Assembly (NCBI GenBank): GCA_022825065.1
Contig: JAJDYR010000005.1
Coordinates: 57,491 to 121,490, forward strand
Direction: 5' to 3'
Length of the DNA stretch: 64,000 bases
Source: a bacterium
Lineage (GTDB): Bacteria > UBA8248
Part shown: positions 57,497 through 64,000 of the stretch, one piece after another
Numbering within the stretch: position 1 is the stretch's first letter
Layout: each line of letters begins with the position of its first letter
Notes under the pieces: generated by a model
The model's input: only the letters and a program-made list of their open reading frames with translations
Database searches by the model: none
Told to the model about the DNA's origin: nothing
Program-made: the position numbers and the translations under genes

Positions 57497-58051
57497 GTGG
57501 AACCACTCGATCCGCGTAAAGACAGCACCGTTCCCGGTGAGCGTGCCATCGACAAACCCGAACTCCCCACACAGGGCTATGCTTTCACCATGTCCGCCGA
57601 CACCGAAACGATAGAGGGCAAGGGGCAACTCAAGCTGGGTACGCACAGGCACTTCGAAGTGTTTTGCGATGAACCGCCCCGCATCGGCGGGGAAGATTCC
57701 TACCCACAACCGCTTTGCTACATTGCCATGGGGGTGGGGTTCTGACTCCTCACCCAGCTTGCGCGGTACGCGCACATGATGAAAGTGTCCTTCACGCACG
57801 CCAAGGTGCACGTGGATTTCGATTATTTCCTGCGGGGTTCCGTTCTCAAGGGAACGGTGAATGCCGGGTGCAACGAGGTCCGCACGCACTTCGAGGTGGA
57901 ATCCGATGAGCCGGCGGAAAAAATACTGGCGGTCATCAAGAATGCGAAGCAAGGATGTTTCGCCGAACAAATGGTGACTGACGCCGTTCCTCTGAAAAGC
58001 ACGATGAGCCTGAACGGCGAATCGATCTCTATGAGCGGTATTACGGCGTAA
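57497..58051 (+). CDS. OsmC-like protein with in-frame UGA (predicted selenoprotein)
   Basis: One reading frame of 184 codons interrupted by TGA at 57743-57745 (position 83). On both sides the sequence is OsmC-like: before it KGQLKLGTHRHFEVFCDEPP and the lead-in AMGVGF; after it LLTQLARYAHMM, VHVDFDYFLRG and KNAKQGCFAEQM. In OsmC-type peroxidases the residue after GVGF is the catalytic Cys, so UGA sits exactly where a redox Cys belongs. A second redox Cys (154, QGCFAEQ) is kept. Directly after the UGA is a SECIS-like hairpin. GTG 57497 has AAAGGAG ten bases upstream. Alternative: a nonsense pseudogene. Confidence 0.8.
57746..57787 (+). promoter_or_regulatory. Candidate bacterial SECIS element
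   Basis: Right after the UGA at 57743-57745. Hairpin TGCGCG-GTA-CGCGCA at 57760-57774, a 6-bp stem with a 3-base loop starting G-T. The loop begins about 20 bases after UGA, within the distance seen for bacterial SECIS elements. A weaker outer pairing CAC/GTG at about 57751/57785 may extend it. No folding was run. Confidence 0.55.
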
Positions 58052-58155
58052 AGCGCCTTGCTCATGACATGAAACAGGTCATCACCGCCGGGGTTTCTCG
58101 TCGCCCGTCGCGTGAGCCGGTAGAGGAGCGCCTCGTCCCTTAAAAACAGGGGGAT

Positions 58156-59664
58156 TTACGCGGAGACCGCATTCGCCCCGGCGGCGCGCTGCCCCGCTGC
58201 GGTGCCCGCCAGACGGCCATAGACGGAGCCCAGAGTCAGCCCGGCGCCTCCCGGGTAGTTGAAATAGTAGACGCCGCCCACGAGTTCGCCCGCGGCGAAG
58301 AGCCCGGGGATGATCTCGTTTTCGGTGTTCATGACTTCCGCTTTCGGCGTTACGCGGATACCGCCGAAGGTGAACGTGATGCCCGTGGTCACGGCGAAGC
58401 CGAGATAGGGCGGCTCATCGATGGGAAGCGCCCAGTTCGATTTCGGGGGGTCGATGCCCTGTGTGCATTTGCCGTCTTTGATCGCCGGGTTGTATTCGCC
58501 CGGCTGTATGGCGGCGTTGTATTCCTGAACGGTTCTGACGAATTCATCGACGTCGATCTCGAGTTGACCGGCAAGTTCTTCCAGCGTGTCGGCCTCGGCC
58601 TTGGTGACTTCGCGGATGCGATATTCGTCGCGCAGCATATGGACCGTTTTCTGGTCGAATATCTGAAAGGCTGCCCGCTGGGGCTGCTGGAGGATGTTCC
58701 GGCCATATTTGGCGTAGGTGTAGTTTCTGAAATCTGCTCCCTCATCCACGAAGCGCCTGCCCTCGATGTTCACGATGATGCCGAACGGATAGGAGTGTTT
58801 CTGGTAGGACTCTCCTACCGTGAGGTCGCCGAAGGGCGGGGCGTTCAAGTCCCACGCGACGGCGTGGCAGCCGCTCCAGTTGCCGTAGGGCTGCGCTCCG
58901 ATATCGAGCGCCATCTTGATGCCGTCGCCCGTGTTGTAGGGAGTGCCGCGCACTTTAGCGAGTTCCCAGCCCGGACCCAGGTAGCGGCAGCGCATCTCGG
59001 CGTTCGCCTCGAAACCGCCCGACGCCAGAACGACTCCATGCGTCTCGATTTCATAAGGGCCGTCGGGGCCTTTGACTTCGACGCCCGTCACGCCGCCCAT
59101 CGGGTCCGTGATGAGACGCATTGCCTTCGATGCATAGCGAATCTCGACCCCGGCGTTGTTTGCTGCATCGAGAAGGGAATCGATGAGGCCGCGTCCGCCG
59201 CCCACGATCTCGAGAACCAGACCACCCCAGAAGCGCATCTTGCCGTCGACCTTGAATGCCTGTCGGCCGCTTGCGAGGATAAGCCGCAGACCCTTCGACT
59301 GCATCCATTTCAGTGTCGGGAACGACTCGTGAATGAGGACGGAGGCCAGGTCGCCGTCTGTCTGGTATTCGGTCAGGAGGGCGAGATCGTCAAAGAATTT
59401 TTCCGATGTGTAGGGGTCGATCTCGATGTTTTCTTTCTCGGCGTCGGAAAGATCGGGCACGAGCGAGTAGATGTCCTCGATACTGTTGAAGGCGAAACGG
59501 AACAAGCCTCCCGAAAAAGCCGAATTGCCGCCACGCCATGCCTCGGGCGCTTTTTCGAGCACCAATACCTTTGCCCCCTGGTCTCTCGCCGCAAGCGATG
59601 CGCAAAGAGCGGCGTTTCCGCAGCCCACGACGACGACATCGTATTTCTCCGTAGTATTCGGCAT
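58156..59664 (-). CDS. FAD-dependent dehydrogenase, TcuA/fumarate-reductase-like
   Basis: 502-residue flavoprotein. N-terminal FAD motif YDVVVVGCGNAALCASLAA, then EKAPEAWRGGNSAFSGG, GVVLASGGFEAN in the dinucleotide fold, and a C-terminal GVYYFNYPGGAGLTLGSVYG shared with tricarballylate dehydrogenase and related fumarate reductase-like proteins. FAD attaches non-covalently in this group. Ribosome binding site GAGGAGG before the ATG. It diverges from an Fe-S protein gene that could be its electron partner. Substrate is unknown. Confidence 0.87.
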   Translation of the reverse strand: MPNTTEKYDVVVVGCGNAALCASLAARDQGAKVLVLEKAPEAWRGGNSAFSGGLFRFAFNSIEDIYSLVPDLSDAEKENIEIDPYTSEKFFDDLALLTEYQTDGDLASVLIHESFPTLKWMQSKGLRLILASGRQAFKVDGKMRFWGGLVLEIVGGGRGLIDSLLDAANNAGVEIRYASKAMRLITDPMGGVTGVEVKGPDGPYEIETHGVVLASGGFEANAEMRCRYLGPGWELAKVRGTPYNTGDGIKMALDIGAQPYGNWSGCHAVAWDLNAPPFGDLTVGESYQKHSYPFGIIVNIEGRRFVDEGADFRNYTYAKYGRNILQQPQRAAFQIFDQKTVHMLRDEYRIREVTKAEADTLEELAGQLEIDVDEFVRTVQEYNAAIQPGEYNPAIKDGKCTQGIDPPKSNWALPIDEPPYLGFAVTTGITFTFGGIRVTPKAEVMNTENEIIPGLFAAGELVGGVYYFNYPGGAGLTLGSVYGRLAGTAAGQRAAGANAVSA

Positions 59665-59886
59665 TTCTCAAAACCTCCTCGAAGCTTTCCGTAAAAAGCA
59701 AATCATGTTTGCGCGGATGTAGGGATGAGACCGTTTCCATGAGGGTTTTCCGTCCCTCAAGGAGCCCGGAAAACTGGCTCTTAACTAACATATTGGAAGG
59801 GTGGGGTCAAAAACTCCCGGGATGAGACGGCTATTCATGGCATCGCGCTATCTCGATAAGTGCGGTTCCTGCCGTCATCTGATTGG

Positions 59887-59915
59887 TTGACCATGCCGGT
59901 CGGCTCCCATAGAAT
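59887..59915 (+). promoter_or_regulatory. Sigma70-type promoter of the Fe-S protein gene
   Basis: TTGACC at 59887-59892, a 17-base spacer and TAGAAT at 59910-59915. The start codon is 29 bases downstream. Confidence 0.55.
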
Positions 59916-59943
59916 TTTCTCCTCACTTTCATTAAGGAGAACC

Positions 59944-61260
59944 ATGGAAACTACGGCCTACCAGAGTTTCATGGAAGAGCGAATCTCCCATATCACCGAA
60001 GCCTGTACGCATTGCGGGAAATGTTACGAAGTCTGCCCGATGGTCGAGTATTCACAAGCCAAAGGTGCGGAGCCCGAAAGGGTGACGAAATCCGTCCTCG
60101 ACATCATCAACGGTCGTCTTCATGAACCGGAAGGGGCGCTTTGGGCCAGGGCCTGTCAAAAAAGCGGAGTTTGCATCGAGGCCTGCCCGGAGGACGTCAA
60201 CCCGCGTGAAATGCTCACCTACGCCAAGCTCAAGCTCCAGAACCTCGAATCAGAGAAAGCGGACATCCAGGAGGCCGGGCGGTCTTATTTTCAGGACTTG
60301 AGTCGCAAGATTCGCTTCATGGCCGCGCTACAACTCGAGCCCGAGCTGTTCAGGAATCTCACCGCCGTCAGGGGTTCGGAGGCGAACACAGTGGACGCGG
60401 TGTTTTATTTTGGATGCAACATCCTCCAGACGCCTCATATCCTGCTCTCCTGCATTGATGTTTTCGACCGGCTCGGGCTGGACTATGAGGTCGCCGGCGG
60501 CGTGGGCCATTGTTGCGGCATCAACCACATCAGGCGAGGGGATCTGGAGGCGGGGGCGGCGATGGGCGCGCGATCCCTGGATCATTTCAAATCATACCGG
60601 CCGGAAAAGGTCATCACGTTTTGCCCCACTTGCCAGATGCAGTACTCCGAATATCAACACCTCTACACCGGGAAGCCGCTTCTGCCCATGGCGGGTGATT
60701 CGAAAAATAGCGGGGAGGAAATTCTGCCGTTTGTCCACATCACGCAATATCTGGTGGATAATCTGGAGACTTTAAGGGGAGAATTCACGAAAAAGGTCGA
60801 GAAGCGCGTGGCCGTGCATCTACACGGCGGGACGGATGGCGTCGAGGAAAACGTGGTGAAAATTCTCCGGGCGGTTCCCGGTCTTGAATTTGTCGAGATT
60901 GAACAACTGGCGGATCATGCCTATCAGTGCCCCACGCTCGTCATTCCGGAAGCGAAAGAGGCGATGCGCGGGAAACTTTTCGATTCTGCGCGCCGCGCCC
61001 GGGTGGATTCGCTGCTCACCGTTTATCATAGCTGCCATCGTGAACTATGCGATCTGGAAAAGGGTGAGTCCTTTGCGATCGAGAATTTCATGACGATTCT
61101 CGGCCAGGCCATGGGGTTTGAATATCCCGACTACACGAAGACGTACAAAATCTATGAGGATATCGACCGGGTCATTCATGAGGCGGAGGACACGCTGCGG
61201 GCTTTTGGAGTGGCGCCCGAGAAAATGCGTGAGCAGCTTCAAACGGCGCTCTACGGCTGA
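59944..61260 (+). CDS. Fe-S oxidoreductase with CCG domains (HdrD/GlpC-like)
   Basis: 438-residue soluble protein. ATG 59944 has AAGGAG six bases upstream; a frame from 59,860 is rejected. N-terminal ferredoxin-like region: CTHCGKCYEVCP is a complete 4Fe-4S set, but the second set CQKSGVCIEACP has Ser at the second Cys position. The first CCG domain is intact (YFGCNI, GHCCGIN and FCPTCQ). The second is degenerate: the first Cys is absent (VHLHGGTDG), a single Cys stands in YQCPTL, and the last pair is SCHRELC. It resembles HdrD or GlpC subunits that transfer electrons to quinone or a partner flavoprotein. Confidence 0.87.
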   Translation: METTAYQSFMEERISHITEACTHCGKCYEVCPMVEYSQAKGAEPERVTKSVLDIINGRLHEPEGALWARACQKSGVCIEACPEDVNPREMLTYAKLKLQNLESEKADIQEAGRSYFQDLSRKIRFMAALQLEPELFRNLTAVRGSEANTVDAVFYFGCNILQTPHILLSCIDVFDRLGLDYEVAGGVGHCCGINHIRRGDLEAGAAMGARSLDHFKSYRPEKVITFCPTCQMQYSEYQHLYTGKPLLPMAGDSKNSGEEILPFVHITQYLVDNLETLRGEFTKKVEKRVAVHLHGGTDGVEENVVKILRAVPGLEFVEIEQLADHAYQCPTLVIPEAKEAMRGKLFDSARRARVDSLLTVYHSCHRELCDLEKGESFAIENFMTILGQAMGFEYPDYTKTYKIYEDIDRVIHEAEDTLRAFGVAPEKMREQLQTALYG

Positions 61261-61301
61261 GAGCGGGGCATTTCAAGTTATTGAAAACGTGCGGATTCTC
61301 C

Positions 61302-61988
61302 TCACTTCCGCACCAGAACGATGTCGAAATTTCCCAACTCAAACGTTTTTCCCAGGGAAATTTTCCTGAGCGGGATGATCAAAGAGGGCCTCGCGCGTTC
61401 ATGGTCGCCCAGTCTCGGGTCGCCCCGAAAATACAACTGCGTCACCAGAGACTGGTAATCGGGATGGCGGATATAGAAATGAATGTGTGACGGCCTCGCC
61501 CAGAAGCCGAAGCCGTAACGTCCCGGATGCACGGTTTCGAACTGATACAGGCCGCGCCGCGAGGTGCGCATACGCGCCCTGTAGAGATAATTCTCCTTCT
61601 CGTCCATGCCGTGGTAGCTGCCGCTCGCGTCCGCCTGCCATACGTCGATAGTCGCGCCCTCGAGCGTTTTCCGGGTGTCGTGTCCATAGACGCGGCCGCG
61701 GATGATCATCGGCGTGCCCGGCGCGTCCCGGGGCATCAGATAGCCGCGGAAAGGAGCCCCTTCCTTGTAATAGGGTCCCATGGAGTCCGAATCAGTCGGT
61801 TCTCGTGCTGGAAGCGGAGCCTCATCCGGCTTTTCGCCTCGCGCGATCAGGAATTTTCCGTATTCCCCCAGCTCCCCGTAAGCGGGCGTGGGGGCGAGGG
61901 TTTCCCGAAGCGCGAAGGCCCCGGTGCCGAGCGCGGTCAGACCGAGCAGGGAGTTTTTCAGCAATTCCCGTCTGTTCCATTTCTCCAT
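61302..61988 (-). CDS. Secreted intradiol ring-cleavage dioxygenase-like protein
   Basis: 228-residue protein of the catechol/protocatechuate dioxygenase fold. N-terminal Tat-type signal (RRELLKNSLLGLTALG). The four Fe(III) ligands fit: Tyr in ENYLYRARM, Tyr in HPGRYGFGFW, and two His in RPSHIHFYI. A PYYKEGAPFR segment near residue 72 is typical of the extracellular or periplasmic group, some of which act on lignin-derived aromatic substrates. It converges with the Fe-S protein gene. Substrate is unproven. Confidence 0.86.
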   Translation of the reverse strand: MEKWNRRELLKNSLLGLTALGTGAFALRETLAPTPAYGELGEYGKFLIARGEKPDEAPLPAREPTDSDSMGPYYKEGAPFRGYLMPRDAPGTPMIIRGRVYGHDTRKTLEGATIDVWQADASGSYHGMDEKENYLYRARMRTSRRGLYQFETVHPGRYGFGFWARPSHIHFYIRHPDYQSLVTQLYFRGDPRLGDHERARPSLIIPLRKISLGKTFELGNFDIVLVRK

Positions 61989-62180
61989 GGCGAAATCCCC
62001 GGCGGCGGGATACGTTTCTCAGGCAAGACTACCACTTCATAGCGAGCCGATGCCAGTTCTCGAAATTCACCCGCCTCGCGTCCAGCGGGCCATAAGTTCG
62101 GCATCGCCGGAGGGTGAATGAAAACAATACCATGCCGGGATAGTCATCCCTGCGGATATGTGTCGTACGGAGTGAAGAAA

Positions 62181-62567
62181 TCAGCCGCGCTGGGCCATCT
62201 CGATGCTGATGTTGTCGGGCCCCTTGATGAAGGCGATTTTCACCCCCGGACGTATCTCCCAGGGTTCGCAAATCCACTCGGCGCCCTTTTCGGTCAACTC
62301 TTTTTGCGCTTCGTCCATGTCGTCGACCAGGAGTCCGAAATGATCCAGCCCGTAGCGGGGTTCGGAGCCGGTCCGCACCGGGTCTTCTCCCTCCGCCCTG
62401 CCCGAGACGAGGAACACCATGCCGTTCAGGTCCATGTTGAACGACGGCGCGCCGCCCAGCTTTCTTTCTTCCAGGACGGTGGCGCCGAACATGTCGATCC
62501 AGAAATCGCGGGCGGCGTGCGGGTCTTCGCTCCTGAAGTGAAGGTGGTCGTATGAGAATCTGGCCAT
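62181..62567 (-). CDS. VOC-family (glyoxalase/dioxygenase fold) protein
   Basis: 128-residue protein with two beta-alpha-beta-beta-beta modules. N-terminal YDHLHFRSEDPHAARDFW, with the first metal-binding type His in DHLHF, and the second half GLDHFGLLVDDMDEAQKEL and a terminal Glu in DNISIEMAQ. These positions fit the three metal ligands of glyoxalase I-like enzymes, but substrate is unknown. AGAGGGG lies about nine bases before the ATG. It may act on a product of the dioxygenase-like protein downstream; this is context only. Confidence 0.85.
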   Translation of the reverse strand: MARFSYDHLHFRSEDPHAARDFWIDMFGATVLEERKLGGAPSFNMDLNGMVFLVSGRAEGEDPVRTGSEPRYGLDHFGLLVDDMDEAQKELTEKGAEWICEPWEIRPGVKIAFIKGPDNISIEMAQRG

Positions 62568-62692
62568 GCGGGAATCCCCTCTCGATAAGCAGTAAACCTC
62601 GGGTTTGATGACGTGTAAGGTTGTCTATCGGCTTGATTCGTCTTGGATTGTAAGGATTGCGGCCGGGAGTGGCAAGGGGCCTGAAACCAGGC

Positions 62693-63334
62693 CTAGCCGG
62701 GCCCGCCTTCTTCTTCCTGTATGAGTTTTTCCGCCTCGGCCATCTCGTGGAAAAGCTCGCAGGTGGCCGAGAAATCCCTTTCCAGCTTGTCGAAAAGCTC
62801 TCTGATCTGCTCGGGCGAAATGACGCTGCAGAGTTGGTTATATACCGCCTGCCAGGCGAGCGTTCCGTGCTCGCCGCGCTTGAAATCAACCTCTTCGCTC
62901 GCCGTGATGGCGTCGTATCTCTCGTGTTCGTGCTCGAGTATATCCCGGAGCACCGGCTCGTAGTTCGGGTCGTTCGAGTTCATGTAGCGCATGAGGTAGT
63001 GCCTGAACCCGGGCTCTTTTTCGACCGGCTGCGGGTCGGACATCTCGCGCATGATCCGGCAGGTGGCGGAGAAATCCTGCTCCAGGCGCTCGAATAGCTG
63101 TTCGATGTGGAACGGGGTGAGAATGTCCGTAAGTTCCGTAAAAACAACGTGCCACATGTGGGGAAGCCGCTCGCCGCGGGTCGACTCGGCCCCCTCGCCG
63201 ACGGTGCTCTCGTCGTAGATCAAGTGCTCGTGTTCGAGCAGATCCATGAGCACCGGCTCGTAGTTCGGGTCGGCCGAATGGAGGTAGCGCATGAGATAGG
63301 GCTTGAATTTCCGCACCTTATGGCGTCTGGGCAT
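62693..63334 (-). CDS. Uncharacterised protein made of two tandem 100-residue repeats
   Basis: 213-residue acidic protein that I do not recognise. Residues 10-99 and 110-199 align without gaps, exactly 100 apart. Shared landmarks are YLMRY at 13/113, DPNYEPVL at 22/122, LEHEH at 33/133 and DFSATC at 87/187. His and Glu clusters (LEHEH) recall metal- or haem-binding helices but no known motif is met. Repeats are mostly helical in pattern. In the DNA a 25-base stretch is identical between copies, 300 bases apart (about 62,941 and 63,241). Ribosome binding site AAGAGGAAA before the ATG. No signal peptide. Confidence 0.8.
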   Translation of the reverse strand: MPRRHKVRKFKPYLMRYLHSADPNYEPVLMDLLEHEHLIYDESTVGEGAESTRGERLPHMWHVVFTELTDILTPFHIEQLFERLEQDFSATCRIMREMSDPQPVEKEPGFRHYLMRYMNSNDPNYEPVLRDILEHEHERYDAITASEEVDFKRGEHGTLAWQAVYNQLCSVISPEQIRELFDKLERDFSATCELFHEMAEAEKLIQEEEGGPG

Positions 63335-63376
63335 CGCGGTTTCCTCTTATGAAAGACTACCGGATATGATGACGCC

Positions 63377-63385
63377 ATTATATCA
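63377..63385 (-). promoter_or_regulatory. Extended -10 promoter of the duplicated-domain gene
   Basis: On the minus strand TGA TATAAT at 63385-63377, a perfect -10 with an extended TG. No good -35 is seen. The start codon is about 45 bases downstream. Confidence 0.45.
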
Positions 63386-63479
63386 CCAAACCGGGCCGCC
63401 ACGCTATGGATTGTTCCCCGGCGGCGGAGCCCGGCCTCCCAAGTTGTTGAATTACAATAAGATACCACTTGTGAAAGAC

Positions 63480-63780
63480 GTTTTTGATCGCCCGGGAGCC
63501 GGCCTGGGCGGCGAGGGTGCGAAAATCCCCGCATTTGCGCGCATTTGCCGTCGCCGATGGAGTCGCTGGCCGCGGCAGGATTCCCCTGCGCCCGGATTCC
63601 GCGGCGTCATTTCCAAAGAAAATCTTTCCGGAAATACCCCGTCAATTTATCTGAATTTATCGAAATTTACGGAAATTCCTTATCTCCGGGCGAAGCGACC
63701 GGCTCCGCCATGATACCCGCGTTCTCCCCTTCTCCCGTCCCCGCAATTGCGGGCAAATGCGGCGGCCGGCCCCGAGCGGG
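63480..63780. repeat. Dispersed intergenic repeat, copy B
   Basis: It shares blocks with 5985-6130: GCATTTGCCGTCG near 63,544 (inverted relative to copy A), the GCAGG/CCTGC hairpin near 63,575, the AATTTATCTGAATTTATCGA block at 63,651-63,670 (same orientation) and a further GCGGGCAAATGCGG at 63,750. Rearranged order indicates several insertions or a complex element. Confidence 0.4.
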
Positions 63781-63788
63781 AAGCGCCC

Positions 63789-63878
63789 TTGCCCCCTTGA
63801 GGGGGGTGTTGAAAAACCCCCTGAGAGGGTAATGCCAACCCCCTTGAAAGGGAAACTTCATAAAGGCAACCCCCCCTA
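63789..63878. repeat. C/G-rich palindromic run
   Basis: Successive short palindromes of CCCCCTTGAGGGGG type, with related segments GGGGGTGTTGAAAAACCCCC and CCCCCTTGAAAGGG. They resemble the inner parts of the adjacent inverted-repeat element. Confidence 0.4.
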
Positions 63879-64000
63879 CCCCCCCTTGTCAGGGGTCAAA
63901 ACCGACCGAAGAGGGAGGTTTTGCAAGACGATGTGTTTCTCGTCAATGGCTTATGCAAACGCTCGTTCATCACTCGCGTTTGACCCCTGACAAGGGGGGG
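63879..64000. repeat. MITE-like element bounded by a perfect 22-bp inverted repeat
   Basis: Left arm at 63879-63900 is the exact reverse complement of the right arm at 63979-64000, which ends at the window edge. The arms begin with a C run and contain TTGTCAGGGGTCAAA. The inner 78 bases have no gene. It may be a small non-autonomous element or a very large hairpin. Confidence 0.65.

Larger units (their letters stand above)
63335..64000. other. Repeat-rich non-coding region at the right edge
   Basis: About 660 bp with no convincing gene. It holds the promoter region of the 213-residue protein gene, a dispersed repeat (copy B), C- and G-rich palindromic runs, and a 22-bp inverted-repeat element at the window edge. 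Confidence 0.6.

Noticed and set aside
57743..57745. OsmC-like gene as two separate small genes or a nonsense pseudogene
   Set aside because: No ribosome binding site before the ATG at 57776, family sequence is intact on both sides, UGA is at the redox residue and a SECIS-like hairpin follows; a pseudogene remains possible but is less likely.
63789..64000. CRISPR array at the right edge
   Set aside because: Repeats are palindromic and irregular, with no constant repeat-spacer spacing and no cas genes.

Overview
The window is a 64 kb chromosomal segment of a Gram-negative (diderm) bacterium with fairly high GC. It encodes BamA, Skp/OmpH, LolC/LolD, LptF/LptG, a nearly complete lipid A/Kdo pathway and heptose-type LPS core enzymes. 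The linked order bamA-skp-lpxD-fabZ-lpxA-(Gfo/Idh)-lpxI-lpxB, with LpxI instead of LpxH, resembles Desulfobacterota/Deltaproteobacteria and related phyla (Nitrospinota, Tectomicrobia-like lineages). I cannot place it more precisely from sequence alone. No rRNA, tRNA, CRISPR array or transposase gene is visible. TTG/GTG starts with good ribosome binding sites are common. One gene appears to be a selenoprotein, which would mean the organism decodes UGA as selenocysteine.

Region 1 (1-6 kb): 3' end of fabF, then rnc, smc and ftsY. Region 2 (6-10.7 kb): a class A PBP on the minus strand, a low-GC insert of three small genes with toxin-antitoxin-like layout flanked by a 110-bp direct repeat, and an HNH endonuclease. 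Region 3 (10.7-31.7 kb): one dense plus-strand run, uvrB-uvrC-lnt-prfB-lysS-lolC-lolD-clpC-bamA-skp-lpxD-fabZ-lpxA-Gfo/Idh-lpxI-lpxB. It covers excision repair, translation, lipoprotein maturation and sorting, outer-membrane protein assembly and lipid A synthesis. prfB carries the classical programmed +1 frameshift. Region 4 (31.7-45.6 kb): late lipid A and LPS core assembly (acyltransferase, waaA, lpxK, waaF-like, gmhB, hldE kinase domain, waaC-like, Trm112-like, GT2, msbA, waaL), with lptF-lptG on the opposite strand.

Region 5 (45.6-48.1 kb): dacA and dapA diverge from a shared region with two good sigma70-type promoters. Region 6 (48.1-63.3 kb) is accessory and metabolic: an amidohydrolase-fold protein lacking its metal ligands, an MFS transporter, a complete SfuABC-like ABC importer, two D-2-hydroxyacid dehydrogenases around an aquaporin, an OsmC-like gene with an in-frame UGA, a TcuA-like flavoprotein diverging from a CCG-domain Fe-S protein, a Tat-exported intradiol dioxygenase-like protein, a VOC protein, and a 213-residue protein made of two exact-register 100-residue repeats. 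Region 7 (63.3-64 kb) is non-coding and rich in repeats, ending in a perfect 22-bp inverted-repeat element at the window edge.

The most interesting items are the UGA-containing OsmC-like gene with a SECIS-like hairpin, the repeat-flanked small-gene insert at the PBP leader, the duplicated-domain protein, and several conserved enzymes that lack a canonical active-site or metal ligand (RNase III, GmhB, amidohydrolase, Fe-S protein).
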